From Bacteroidales bacterium (GTDB taxonomy: Bacteria; Bacteroidota; Bacteroidia; Bacteroidales; UBA7960), in contig SKRM01000011.1 of NCBI GenBank assembly GCA_007118495.1, positions 1 through 64,000 of the forward strand: 64,000 nucleotides of DNA, written 5' to 3'. Both the position numbers and the translations under genes were made by a program. Below are positions 39,323 to 48,561 of this stretch, in pieces. The stretch's first letter is position 1. Every line of letters starts with the position of its first letter. The notes beneath the pieces were generated by a model. It was not told the origin of the DNA and made no database searches. It saw nothing but the letters and a program-made list of their open reading frames with translations.

Positions 39323-41641
39323 TTATTTGTCCTCTTCTGTTTCGTCAGATTCTTCAGCTTCTTTTTTAGCTGATTTGGCCCGGGTCTTCTTTACAGGCTC
39401 AGGTTTATCATCGGTTCCAGCTTTCTCCTCTTCCTTCTCTTCAGTCTCAGCTTTCTCATCTACCTTCTCTTCAGTCTCAGCTTTCTCCTCTACCTTCTCT
39501 TTAGTCTCAGCTTTCTCCTCTACCTTATCCTCTGTCTTAGGTTTCTCTTCAACCTTTTCCTCAGCCTTAACCTTATCCTCAACCTCAGCTTGCTCTTCAA
39601 CTTTATCCTCTTCTTTGCCCTGATCCCTGACCTTAACTTCTTCGGCCCTGGCTTCAAGTTTCTTAATGGCCTCCTCTTTCTTGGCGGTGCGTGCAGTCTT
39701 CTCTGATTTCTCAAACTCCGACTTCAGGTTGGCCAAAACATCAAGATCACCCAAGGTGGTTTTCTCCAGGTTATCCTTCACTTTTTTCACCGTTTTCTTG
39801 GTGGCTTTATCTTTCGATTTTCTATCAGCTGCCTCTGACGCCCTTTCAGCGTATTTGGCATCCTGGTAAACCTTGGTATGGGAAACAACGATCTTCTTGC
39901 TTTCTTTGTTAAACTCAAGCACTTTGAAGTCAAGGGTTTCATCCATTTTAGCGGCAGAACCGTCTTCTTTCACGATATGCCGTGTGGGAGCAAATCCTTC
40001 TACTCCGTACGGAAGTGCAACAATAACTCCCTTATCGGATGTACCCACAATTGTTCCCTGATGTACTGAGTCAATAATAAATACTGATTCGAAAACATCC
40101 CATGGATTTTCTTCAAGTTGTTTGTGTCCCAGACTCAATCTGCGGTTTTCCTTGTCAACGTCCAGTACAACAACTTCTATGCTCTCACCAATTTTGGTAA
40201 ATTCTGCAGGATGTTTGATTTTCTTGCTCCATGAAAGGTCACTGATATGGATCAGACCATCAACGCCTTCTTCCAGCTCAACGAAAATTCCGAAGTTGGT
40301 AAAGTTCCTTACAGTAGCAGTGGTCTTGGTTCCGTTTGCATACTTTTCATGGATGTTTTCCCATGGATCAGGGATCAGTTGCTTGATACCAAGTGACATT
40401 TTTCTCTCTTCCCTATCAAGGGTGAGGATTACCGCCTCAACTTCATCACCTACTTTGAGGAAATCCTGGGCAGTACGTAAATGCTGTGACCAGGACATTT
40501 CTGAAACGTGGATCAGACCTTCAACGCCTGAAGCAATCTCAATAAATGCGCCATAATCGGCAATCACTACAACCTTGCCTTTTACTGTGTCGCCAACCTT
40601 CAGTTCCGGGTCAAGCGAATCCCATGGGTGGGGTGTAAGTTGTTTAAGACCTAGTGCAATACGCTTCTTGTTTTCGTCAAAGTCAAGTATTACAACATTG
40701 ATTTTTTCATCGAGCTTGACAATTTCTTCAGGATGGTTGATGCGTCCCCATGACAGATCGGTAATGTGAACAAGACCGTCAACACCACCCAGGTCAACAA
40801 ATACTCCGTATGAAGTAATATTTTTGACAGTTCCTTCAAGGATTTGCCCTTTTTCAAGCTTGGCAATAATTTCAGCTTTCTGTATTTCAAGTTCAGCCTC
40901 AATGAGTGCTTTGTGCGATACAACCACATTTTTGTATTCGTGATTGATTTTCACCACTTTGAAATCCATGGTTTTACCCACGTATATATCGTAGTCGCGA
41001 ATGGGTTTCACATCAATCTGAGAACCGGGCAGGAATGCCTCAATTCCAAACACATCCACAATAAGTCCACCTTTGGTACGGCATTTAACAAACCCCTGGA
41101 TAATCTCATCATTGTCCATGGCCTGGTTAATACGCTCCCATGAACGTAAAGTTCTTGCCTTTTTGTGAGAAAGTACCAGCTGTCCTGTTTGATCTTCCTG
41201 ACTTTCAACATAAACTTCAATGGTATCACCAATTTTCAGGTCAGCATTGTAGCGAAGTTCTGCAGCAGGAATAACTCCATCAGACTTGAACCCAATGTTC
41301 ACAACAATTTCACGGGCGTTTTTTGATACAACAATACCATCAATAACTTCACCCTCACCGATTGACTTCAGGGTTTCTTCATACATGCCCTCCATGCGCT
41401 TGCGATCTGCATCTGAATAGAGATCCAGCTTCTTATCTACAGCATCCCAGTCAAATTCACCAGGTACCTGCTCCGGAAAAGCACTTTCATGTTTAACAGG
41501 AATCTCTTCTTCAGCTATCGGGTTTTGCGGATCTTCAATCTGTACTTCATCCAGATTGGCTTTGGGCTCTTCAGCCTGATCCGACACTTTTACAACTGGT
41601 TTTTCTTCCGGTGAACCGGTTTGTTTGTTTTCTTCTGACAT
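39323..41641 (-). CDS. rpsA: 30S ribosomal protein S1 with a long charged tail
   Basis: Ribosomal protein S1, which holds mRNA on the 30S subunit and matters greatly in bacteria that seldom use Shine-Dalgarno pairing. The 772 residues comprise an acidic start, six S1 (OB-fold) repeats from about residue 95 to 590 (for example GVFVDLGGVDGLVHITDLSW, IEIASGVEGLIHVSEMSW, FVELEEGVDGLIHISDLSW), then a Lys/Glu-rich tail of about 170 residues including a tandem repeat encoded at 39421-39570. The tail makes it longer than the usual 560-620 residues. A promoter with TACCTTTG lies near 41755. The gene is followed by a terminator. Confidence 0.96.
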   Translation of the reverse strand: MSEENKQTGSPEEKPVVKVSDQAEEPKANLDEVQIEDPQNPIAEEEIPVKHESAFPEQVPGEFDWDAVDKKLDLYSDADRKRMEGMYEETLKSIGEGEVIDGIVVSKNAREIVVNIGFKSDGVIPAAELRYNADLKIGDTIEVYVESQEDQTGQLVLSHKKARTLRSWERINQAMDNDEIIQGFVKCRTKGGLIVDVFGIEAFLPGSQIDVKPIRDYDIYVGKTMDFKVVKINHEYKNVVVSHKALIEAELEIQKAEIIAKLEKGQILEGTVKNITSYGVFVDLGGVDGLVHITDLSWGRINHPEEIVKLDEKINVVILDFDENKKRIALGLKQLTPHPWDSLDPELKVGDTVKGKVVVIADYGAFIEIASGVEGLIHVSEMSWSQHLRTAQDFLKVGDEVEAVILTLDREERKMSLGIKQLIPDPWENIHEKYANGTKTTATVRNFTNFGIFVELEEGVDGLIHISDLSWSKKIKHPAEFTKIGESIEVVVLDVDKENRRLSLGHKQLEENPWDVFESVFIIDSVHQGTIVGTSDKGVIVALPYGVEGFAPTRHIVKEDGSAAKMDETLDFKVLEFNKESKKIVVSHTKVYQDAKYAERASEAADRKSKDKATKKTVKKVKDNLEKTTLGDLDVLANLKSEFEKSEKTARTAKKEEAIKKLEARAEEVKVRDQGKEEDKVEEQAEVEDKVKAEEKVEEKPKTEDKVEEKAETKEKVEEKAETEEKVDEKAETEEKEEEKAGTDDKPEPVKKTRAKSAKKEAEESDETEEDK
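39421..39570 (-). repeat. 30-bp tandem repeat in the rpsA tail
   Basis: Five 30-base units follow one another (39421, 39451, 39481, 39511, 39541); the first three differ at only a few bases and the last is the most diverged. Each encodes a decapeptide of the kind EKAETEEKVE. The block stays in frame and lacks spacers. Confidence 0.9.
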
Positions 41642-41754
41642 TAAAATTTACTCTTCTGTGGTTGCCCGAACTGCCGTGCAATGGTTATAAACAGGCAGAA
41701 TAGTTTCAGGGAACCGGGTTATACAATAAAAACATGGGCCCGCAAACGGGACTG

Positions 41755-41762
41755 CAAAGGTA
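41755..41762 (-). promoter_or_regulatory. -7 element of the probable rpsA promoter
   Basis: Read on the minus strand TACCTTTG matches TAnnTTTG. At 19 bases upstream the box reads TTTC, one base off TTTG (41785-41782). Transcription would begin near 41748, about 107 bases before the rpsA start. Confidence 0.55.
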
Positions 41763-41832
41763 GAAAAAAAGAAACAAACAAGAAAACTAAAAACCAGAAA
41801 TTTAGGTGTTTTACAAGTGATAACTGCCTGAG

Positions 41833-44283
41833 CTATTTCACTTTCTGCTTATACATACACAGATCAACCACCTCTATCATGTCCTTAACATACTTAAATT
41901 CAAGCCCTTTAATGTATATCGGCTTAATTTCCTCAACGTCCTTACGGTTTTCGGCTGACAATATAATCTGCTGAATACCTGCTCGTCGGGCAGCAAGTAT
42001 CTTATCCTTAATACCACCTACAGGCAAAACCTTGCCCCTAAGGGTAACCTCACCTGTCATAGCCACTGCCGATTTAATCTTGCGCCGGGTAAAAGCTGAG
42101 ACCAATGCAGCGAACATGGTAATACCCGCCGACGGGCCGTCCTTGGGGGTTGCCCCCTCTGGTACATGGATATGTACATGGCTGGTACCAAATATGGCCG
42201 GATCAATTGAAAGTAAGGCAGCCTGTGACTTCAGGTATTCGTAGGCCAGCGTGGCTGATTCTTTCATCACATCACCGAGGTTTCCAGTAAGTGACAATCC
42301 ACCCTTGCCCTTACTTACACTTGCTTCAACGTACAAAACTTCACCTCCGGTCTGTGTCCAGGCCAAACCTGTCATTACACCGGCAATATCCTTGAGCAAG
42401 TCCTGATCTCTCGAGAACCGGGGTACACCAAGAATTTCATGCAAATCTGCCGGTTTCAGTCCCGGATCAATTTCCTGCCCAAGAACGATTTGCCTTGCCC
42501 TTGAACGTATCACCTTGGCGATGGTTTTCTCCAGGCTCCTCACACCCGATTCACGGGTATAGTCTTGAATAATTCCCTCAAGAACTTTCTTATTAAAACG
42601 AAGTTGATCTTTTTTCAGCCCGTGGGCTTCAAGCTGTTTAGGGATCAAATGACGGCGTGCAATTTCCTGCTTCTCTTCAAGAATATACCCACTCAGATTA
42701 ATTACTTCCATCCGGTCACGCAGCGCAGGTTGAATTCCAGACAAGGTGTTGGCTGTGGCAACGAACATTATATTAGACAAATCATACTCTACCTCCAGGT
42801 AGTTGTCATAGAAAGTATTGTTTTGCTCAGGATCAAGCACTTCAAGTAGCGCCGAAGACGGATCGCCTGAAAAGGTCTGATACCCCACCTTATCTATCTC
42901 ATCAAGCACGAAAACGGGATTCGAAGAACCGGCCTTTTTAAGATTTTGAATGACCCTTCCGGGCATGGCACCCACATAAGTTTTCCGGTGTCCTCTTATT
43001 TCGGCTTCATCTCTGAGTCCACCTAAAGACATGCGAATGTACTTACGACCTACAGCACGGGCAATTGATTTTCCCAGTGACGTCTTACCAACTCCGGGAG
43101 GCCCGACAAAACAAAGTATGGGCGATTTCATATCCCCCTTAAGCTTTAGCACCGCCAGGTATTCAATAATTCTTTCCTTGATCTTTTCCAACCCATAGTG
43201 ATCCTGATCCAGAATTCGTTGTGCTTTTTTCAAGTCGAAATTATCAGGGGTGAACTCATTCCAGGGCAACTCTACCATGGTTTCAAGGTAGTTCATATGA
43301 ACTGTATATTCCATGGCAGCGGGGTTCATTCGCTGAAGCCTTGATAATTCTTTATTAAATGTCTCCCTGACCTGTACATTCCATTTCTTTTTTGATGCCC
43401 TTTCCTTTAGGTCATTGATCTGCTCCTCATGTGGGTTGCCTCCAAGTTCTTCCTGTATAGTTTTTAGGTGCTGTCCAAGAATGTAATCTCTTTGCTGTTT
43501 GTCAATATCAACCTTAACTTTTGACTGGATCTGGCTTTTAAGCTCTGCCATCTGCAGCTCACTATTCAGGTGACCTAAAACAACATTGGCCCTTGTTTTT
43601 AAATCTTTTATTTCCAGCAATTTTTGCTTTTCCTCAAGCTCTACATTCAGGTTTGATGAAATAAAATTTACCAGAAATACCGGGCTTTCAATGTTTTTTA
43701 AGGCAAATGCAGCCTCACTCGGTACATTTGGCGACAACTTGACAATTTGTATGGCCAGGTCTTTGATGGTAGAGATGAGGGCCTTGTATTTATCTGTTTT
43801 GCGGGGTTCATCCGCGGCCTCATATGGACCGATCCTGGCCTTGAAGTATGGATCGGTGCTGATCATTTCAATGAGCTCAAAGCGCTTTTTCCCCTGAATG
43901 ATCACGGTTGTGTTCCCGTCGGGCATTTGCAGAATCTTAATAATATGTGCAACAGTGCCAATTCTATTCAAATCATCTGCCACCGGATCTTCAGTTGAGG
44001 CATCTTTTTGGGCAACAACTCCAATAACCTTTGTCTGCTTATAAACCTCCCTGACCAATTTGATTGATTTGTCCCGGCTAACTGTAATGGGTATAACCAC
44101 TCCTGGAAACAGAACTGTGTTTTTCAATGGAAGAATGGCCAGCTCTTCAGGCATTTCCTCTGCAGCCATTTGCTGCTCTTCTTCGGTTGAAAGAAGGGGT
44201 ATAAATTCGCTGTCGGCATCAAGTCCTTCAGGCGTTAAAAAAATATCACTATCCAAAAAATTCCCCATACGGATTTCAGTCAA
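41833..44283 (-). CDS. lon: ATP-dependent Lon protease
   Basis: Lon (La), an ATP-driven serine protease that removes misfolded and regulatory proteins in the cytosol. The 816 residues contain the N-terminal substrate-binding LON domain (LAILPLKNTVLFPGVVIPIT), the AAA+ module with Walker A GPPGVGKTSLGK and Walker B PVFVLDEIDK, and the C-terminal protease domain with catalytic Ser 718 (KDGPSAGITM) and Lys 761 (GGIKDKILAARRAG), using the spacing of the E. coli enzyme. Met codons at 44283 and 44268 are both possible starts. The 227-base region upstream (44284-44510) shows no gene or clear promoter. Confidence 0.98.
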   Translation of the reverse strand: MTEIRMGNFLDSDIFLTPEGLDADSEFIPLLSTEEEQQMAAEEMPEELAILPLKNTVLFPGVVIPITVSRDKSIKLVREVYKQTKVIGVVAQKDASTEDPVADDLNRIGTVAHIIKILQMPDGNTTVIIQGKKRFELIEMISTDPYFKARIGPYEAADEPRKTDKYKALISTIKDLAIQIVKLSPNVPSEAAFALKNIESPVFLVNFISSNLNVELEEKQKLLEIKDLKTRANVVLGHLNSELQMAELKSQIQSKVKVDIDKQQRDYILGQHLKTIQEELGGNPHEEQINDLKERASKKKWNVQVRETFNKELSRLQRMNPAAMEYTVHMNYLETMVELPWNEFTPDNFDLKKAQRILDQDHYGLEKIKERIIEYLAVLKLKGDMKSPILCFVGPPGVGKTSLGKSIARAVGRKYIRMSLGGLRDEAEIRGHRKTYVGAMPGRVIQNLKKAGSSNPVFVLDEIDKVGYQTFSGDPSSALLEVLDPEQNNTFYDNYLEVEYDLSNIMFVATANTLSGIQPALRDRMEVINLSGYILEEKQEIARRHLIPKQLEAHGLKKDQLRFNKKVLEGIIQDYTRESGVRSLEKTIAKVIRSRARQIVLGQEIDPGLKPADLHEILGVPRFSRDQDLLKDIAGVMTGLAWTQTGGEVLYVEASVSKGKGGLSLTGNLGDVMKESATLAYEYLKSQAALLSIDPAIFGTSHVHIHVPEGATPKDGPSAGITMFAALVSAFTRRKIKSAVAMTGEVTLRGKVLPVGGIKDKILAARRAGIQQIILSAENRKDVEEIKPIYIKGLEFKYVKDMIEVVDLCMYKQKVK

Positions 44284-44510
44284 TTTGTCATGAATATATG
44301 CTAAATAGTCACACCAGGTTCATGCGTGCTGTCAGATGTTTCAACAGAACTTACACGTAGTGCGCTGTCTTTGTGGTTTATCGGCTATAATACATTGAAC
44401 CTGTGCTACCAATATGTCCACGCTCATGGTGAATGAATCAACCAACGTGCCATAATGATCATTTCAATGTATTAACCAAGCTGATCAGGTAGAAAAGGAG
44501 ACCTTCCTGC

Positions 44511-45701
44511 TTAAAAGATTTTTCTAAAACCAAATGTTTGTGAAAATATATGCCTCAGTATTGCCTCATCAACCTTCTGAAACTCCAGGTCTCTTCTGGC
44601 ATATACCCTTCGGGCAACCACTATGGCTTTTTCGATTTCAACGGTGGTATATCCTGATACACTTCCCCATGTAAATGAAGGAATGAAATTGCGCATGAAG
44701 CCGGCTCCGAATATCTGTGCATTGACACCCACAACGGTTCCGGTGTTGAACATGGTATTAATTCCACACTTTGAATGGTCTCCCATAAACGTGCCACAAA
44801 ACATCATCCCGGTATTTACAAAACTTTCTTCAGCATAATCCCAAAGCCTTACCTCATCGTAATTATTCTTCAGGTTGCTTGTATTGGTATCTGCACCAAG
44901 ATTACACCATTCTCCAATTACGCTGTGCCCGAGGAATCCGTCATGTGCCTTGTTTGAATATCCAAAAATCACCGACGACATCATCTCTCCCCCCACTTTT
45001 GAATAAGGACCAATCGAAGAACCTCCATACACCTTGGCGCCCATCCTGACCACTGACCCCTCACCCACCGACGCAGGCCCCTTGAGCAATGAACCATCCA
45101 TAATATGGGCATTTTTTCCAATATAAACAGGACCTTCAGTAGCATTGATAAAGGCCATATCAAGTTTGGCCCCTGCCTCAATAAACACATTTTCAGGATT
45201 CATAACCCGTACATGCTCCGGAATGGCCTGACTCTCCCTGCCCCTGGTAATAATCAGAAAGTCATCAACAATTTGCTTCTCATTAAGCCCAATAATGTCC
45301 CAGAGTTGAAAGAGCTTTTTAAAATTGCTCCTGGTGTGCATGGGCTCCACATCCTCCAGTAACTCAACATCCAGGTTATCAATATCTTCGGCTCGCAACC
45401 TGTGGGCTATTAATATATCACCCGCAATGAGTGTCTGGTTTGGCGTAAGTTGGTGAATTTCTTCTACCAGTGTGGCATCAGGAATCACACTACTATTGAT
45501 CAAAACATTATCAGCTTGCTTGACAAGGGGAAATTTTTCAGACAGATAGGGTTCTGTCAATGTTGAAGTGGGTTTATTTAAAAGCTTTTCCCATTTTTCT
45601 CTGATGGTCAAAATACCAACCCGGATATCTGCGATGGGTCTGATAAATGTAAATGGTAAAAGGTGTTCTCTTGCCTGTGCGCCAAATAAAATATAATTCA
45701 T
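44511..45701 (-). CDS. GlmU-like nucleotidyltransferase/acetyltransferase family protein
   Basis: A 396-residue protein of the Bacteroidetes alternative GlmU-like family, assigned to UDP-N-acetylglucosamine synthesis. The N-terminal part (YILFGAQAREHLLPFTFIRP, ADIRVGILTIREKWE) lacks the classic GxGTRM nucleotide loop of GlmU; the C-terminal part is a left-handed beta-helix built of hexapeptide repeats (VYIGKNAHIMDGSLLKGPA, VGEGSVVRMGAKVYGGSSIG). Which of the two GlmU reactions it performs cannot be decided from sequence. It is downstream of rpmE, separated by a terminator, in the order common to the phylum. Confidence 0.85.
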   Translation of the reverse strand: MNYILFGAQAREHLLPFTFIRPIADIRVGILTIREKWEKLLNKPTSTLTEPYLSEKFPLVKQADNVLINSSVIPDATLVEEIHQLTPNQTLIAGDILIAHRLRAEDIDNLDVELLEDVEPMHTRSNFKKLFQLWDIIGLNEKQIVDDFLIITRGRESQAIPEHVRVMNPENVFIEAGAKLDMAFINATEGPVYIGKNAHIMDGSLLKGPASVGEGSVVRMGAKVYGGSSIGPYSKVGGEMMSSVIFGYSNKAHDGFLGHSVIGEWCNLGADTNTSNLKNNYDEVRLWDYAEESFVNTGMMFCGTFMGDHSKCGINTMFNTGTVVGVNAQIFGAGFMRNFIPSFTWGSVSGYTTVEIEKAIVVARRVYARRDLEFQKVDEAILRHIFSQTFGFRKIF

Positions 45702-45752
45702 GGGGATATGCTTGTAGTATTGTTAAATATCGTTTTCAAGCATAAAAATAAA

Positions 45753-45784
45753 CAAAAAAAGCCCTTTAAACAGGGCTTTTTTTG
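45753..45784 (-). terminator. Intrinsic terminator after rpmE
   Basis: AAAAAAAGCCCT and AGGGCTTTTTTT flank a six-base loop; on the minus strand the stem ends in a T-run about 25 bases after the rpmE stop. Its symmetry makes it usable in both directions. It would limit read-through into the GlmU-like gene. Confidence 0.88.
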
Positions 45785-45808
45785 AATTATTTTTAAAACA
45801 GAGACTGA

Positions 45809-46072
45809 CTATACGTCTTGCTTCAGATGCTTTTTGTATTTAGTCCTGAATTTATCCACACGTCCGGCGGTGTCAACAAGCTGTTGTTTACCGGTGTAAA
45901 ATGGATGGGATGTATGTGAAATTTCCAATTTGATCAGCGGGTATTCGTTTCCATCCTCCCATTTGATTGTTTCCTTACTGCTCGCAGTAGACCGTGTAAG
46001 AAAACTGTAATCGTTTGACATATCCTTGAAAACGACAAACCGGTAGTTTTTGGGGTGGATATCTTTCTTCAT
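45809..46072 (-). CDS. rpmE2: 50S ribosomal protein L31 type B
   Basis: An 87-residue L31 of the type B class: [29 protein letters not shown]-like YSFLTRSTA, and [21 protein letters not shown]. The zinc-binding CxxC pairs of type A L31 are missing, so it works without zinc. In bacteria with both types the B form replaces the zinc form under zinc limitation; in Bacteroidetes it is usually the only one. A promoter-like TATCTTTG and a small hairpin lie upstream. Confidence 0.96.
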   Translation of the reverse strand: MKKDIHPKNYRFVVFKDMSNDYSFLTRSTASSKETIKWEDGNEYPLIKLEISHTSHPFYTGKQQLVDTAGRVDKFRTKYKKHLKQDV

Positions 46073-46141
46073 CAGAATCTTTGTTTTAAAGTTTATCTGG
46101 TATTACGCCTGATGTAAACAGGCAAATTCACTTCATTTGTT

Positions 46142-46189
46142 GAATCCCAGTTTGGGATTGCAAAGATAGCAATTTATTTTAAAAACAAA
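46142..46189 (-). promoter_or_regulatory. Promoter-like element and small hairpin upstream of rpmE
   Basis: Minus-strand TATCTTTG (46168-46161) matches the -7 consensus, with TTTG (46189-46186) at a slightly short spacing of 17. Just downstream, AATCCCA and TGGGATT (46143-46159) form a seven-base-pair hairpin at about the expected transcription start. Confidence 0.5.
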
Positions 46190-46209
46190 ATGCAATTCCA
46201 AATAAAGTT

Positions 46210-47454
46210 TCAATCAAGCACATTCACCACAAGACCGCTTCTGAGCTTGGGCTCAAACCAGGTGGTTTTTGGAGGCATGATATTGCCTGTATCGGCAATG
46301 TCCATCAGTTGCTTCATGGTAACAGGGTAAAGCGCAAATGCAACCTGCATCTCACCACTGTCAACCCTTCGCATCAGCTCCTCCAGCCCGCGTATCCCTC
46401 CAACAAAATCAATGCGTTTATCAGTACGCAGGTTTTTAATACCAAGTATTGGCTCAAGAACTGACTTTGACAGAATGGTCACATCCAGCACGCCAATGGG
46501 GTCATTGTCATCATAGGTGTGTGGCTTTGCTTTCATGGCATACCAGGTTCGATCAAGATACATGCTCATCTCATGTAATTCCTGGGGCTTAAATTCTCTT
46601 TCTCCCATGGGTTTGATCTCAAAGTCAGCCTCCAGCTTTTTCAAAAAACTTTCCTTGTCCAGACCGTTCAGGTCTTTGACCACGCGATTGTAGTCAATGA
46701 TTGTCAGCTGGTCATCAGGAAAAAGCACAGCCATGAAATAATTATAGGGCTCTTGCCCAGTATGGGCAGGATTGTTTTCTTTTTTCTCTTTGCCCACTAA
46801 TGCTGCTGCAGCGGTGCGGTGGTGGCCGTCAGCCACATAAAAAGAGTTAACACCGTCAAATAGTTTCTCAAGCTTTGCTATGAGTTCATCGTTATCTATA
46901 ACCCAAAAGTGGTGTCCAAATCCGTCATCGGCTTTGAAATCATACACCGGACGATGCTGAACAACCCCAGCTACAATTTCATCAATGGCCTTCTGGCCCG
47001 GATAAGTAAAGAAAACTGGTTCTGCATTGGCATTGGTGATGCGTACATGTTTCATCCGGTCTTCTTCTTTGTCTGGCCTGGTCAGCTCATGTTTTTTAAT
47101 CACATCATTAAGATAGTCTTCAACTGCTGCGCAGCCCACGATACCATATTGGGTTTTATCTCCCCATGTTTGGGCGTAAACATAGTAACATGGTTTCTCA
47201 TCTCTGACAAAATAGCCCTTTTCAATAAAAAGTTTAAAGTTTGACAAAGCCTTGTCATAAACCTGCTGTGAGTAAAGATCTGTATTTTCGGGAAGTTCTA
47301 TTTCGGGCTTGACCACCCTTAAAAAGCTGTAAGGGTTATCACCGGCTTCTTGCCTTGCTTCTTTAGAGTTCAACACATCGTAGGGCCTTGATGCCAAGTC
47401 TTTCACAATTTCATGCGGGGGTCGGTACCCTCTGAAAGGTTTTAAAATCGCCAT
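46210..47454 (-). CDS. DUF1015 family protein
   Basis: A 414-residue cytosolic protein of DUF1015: start FRGYRPPHEIVKDLASRPYD, then NPYSFLRVVKPEI, YVYAQTWGDKTQYGIVGCAA, RPDKEEDRMKHVRITNANAE, and the conserved FYVADGHHRTAAAA motif. In Bacteroidetes the gene regularly follows serA, here 22 bases downstream of it, which ties it to serine metabolism by context; no activity is established to my knowledge. It is the last gene of the serC-serA-DUF1015 unit. Confidence 0.9.
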   Translation of the reverse strand: MAILKPFRGYRPPHEIVKDLASRPYDVLNSKEARQEAGDNPYSFLRVVKPEIELPENTDLYSQQVYDKALSNFKLFIEKGYFVRDEKPCYYVYAQTWGDKTQYGIVGCAAVEDYLNDVIKKHELTRPDKEEDRMKHVRITNANAEPVFFTYPGQKAIDEIVAGVVQHRPVYDFKADDGFGHHFWVIDNDELIAKLEKLFDGVNSFYVADGHHRTAAAALVGKEKKENNPAHTGQEPYNYFMAVLFPDDQLTIIDYNRVVKDLNGLDKESFLKKLEADFEIKPMGEREFKPQELHEMSMYLDRTWYAMKAKPHTYDDNDPIGVLDVTILSKSVLEPILGIKNLRTDKRIDFVGGIRGLEELMRRVDSGEMQVAFALYPVTMKQLMDIADTGNIMPPKTTWFEPKLRSGLVVNVLD

Positions 47455-47475
47455 AACTATATATTTATTCTTGCG

Positions 47476-48396
47476 TTAATTAACCTGAAATGTCTTGTCT
47501 CCCTTTTCAAGGAAGTTAACAATTTGAGTCGCCGCAGCGATACCGGCATTTATGTTGGCCTCAGCTGTCTGCGCACCCATTTTCTTAGCCGTAAACACCA
47601 CACGGCCCGGATACTTTTCTTCAAGTATTTCTCTGCAATCAGGGGCTATATCTGACAAATAGTTAAAATCCTGTCGCTCTTGCATCAACCTGACAAGCCC
47701 TTCTTCATCAATCACTTCTTTTCTTGCAGTATTAACCAGTGTCCCATTTTTAGGCATCAGAGAAAGCAAGTCAAAGTTGATTGACTTTTTTGTCTTCTCA
47801 TTTGCCGGAATATGCAGTGAAATATAATCGCAGGTTTTGTACAGCTCTTCAACCGTATCAAATGGTGTAATTCCGTCATTGACCATATCACCCTTATCAA
47901 CGAATGGGTCAAAGGCAAACAATTCCATACCAAACCCCCTGGCTATGGCAGCTACAAATTTGCCAACGTTGCCATATGCATGGATACCCAGTTTTTTTCC
48001 GCGCAATTCAGTGCCTGAACTGCCATTAAATCCTTTACGCACAAGGTAAAGCATCATACCAAAAGCCAGTTCGGCAACGGCATTTGAATTCTGACCAGGT
48101 GTATTCATTGCGACCACGTCATTGCGGGTGCATGCTTCAAGGTCGATATTGTCGTAACCGGCACCAGCCCTTACGATAATCTTCAGATTATCAGCTGCCT
48201 CAATAATATCAGCTGTAGCTTTGTCACTGCGGATGATCATGGCGTCCACACCTTTTGATGCTTCTTTCCACTGCTCGGGGCTGGTATATTTCTCAAGCAA
48301 GACCAGTTCATAACCGGCTTTATCAAGAACATTTCTTATCCCATCAACAGCAATGGGGGCAAAGGGCTTTTCTGTTGCTACCAATACTTTTTTCAT
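47476..48396 (-). CDS. serA: D-3-phosphoglycerate dehydrogenase (lysine-type)
   Basis: A 306-residue D-2-hydroxyacid dehydrogenase that oxidises 3-phosphoglycerate, the first step of serine synthesis. The Met at 48396 (MKKVLVATEKPFAPIAVDGI) fits; the 48486 reading crosses the hairpin upstream. The NAD loop reads GIHAYGNVGK, a variant of GxGxxG. Arg in VNTARKEVIDE is expected, but where most relatives have the catalytic His (PHIGAST) this one has KKMGAQTAEAN, so Lys replaces His as in the type IIIK class known from Entamoeba and Bacteroides. It lacks ACT regulatory domains. It is flanked by serC and DUF1015. Confidence 0.93.
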   Translation of the reverse strand: MKKVLVATEKPFAPIAVDGIRNVLDKAGYELVLLEKYTSPEQWKEASKGVDAMIIRSDKATADIIEAADNLKIIVRAGAGYDNIDLEACTRNDVVAMNTPGQNSNAVAELAFGMMLYLVRKGFNGSSGTELRGKKLGIHAYGNVGKFVAAIARGFGMELFAFDPFVDKGDMVNDGITPFDTVEELYKTCDYISLHIPANEKTKKSINFDLLSLMPKNGTLVNTARKEVIDEEGLVRLMQERQDFNYLSDIAPDCREILEEKYPGRVVFTAKKMGAQTAEANINAGIAAATQIVNFLEKGDKTFQVN

Positions 48397-48505
48397 GTTA
48401 TATTTTTTTTTCAATTGAGACCCTGGGGCAGCCTCTTTGGCCGAAGTCTGTTTCAACGAATATTCGTGTCGACAACAGGGGTACAATTAAGTTGGTTTAT
48501 AAAGA

Positions 48506-48540
48506 CCTTTTCCAACCGAAAGCTGTCCGGTTGGAAAAGG
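48506..48540 (-). promoter_or_regulatory. Perfect 13-bp hairpin between serC and serA
   Basis: CCTTTTCCAACCG (48506-48518) pairs perfectly with CGGTTGGAAAAGG (48528-48540) around a nine-base loop. It lies 22 bases after the serC stop and 110 before the serA start on the minus strand. No T-run follows on either strand. It may be a weak terminator, an RNA-stability element or an attenuator adjusting serA relative to serC. Confidence 0.6.
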
Positions 48541-48561
48541 ATTAATGGTTACAAGAGAAGC

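Noticed and set aside
39421-39570. Possible CRISPR-like repeat array
   Set aside because: Units are contiguous without spacers, stay in the rpsA frame and there are no cas genes.
39327-39623. Ser-rich 98-residue open frame on the plus strand inside rpsA
   Set aside because: It is the antisense of the Lys/Glu-rich repeat tail; low-complexity codons on one strand open the other. rpsA is certain.
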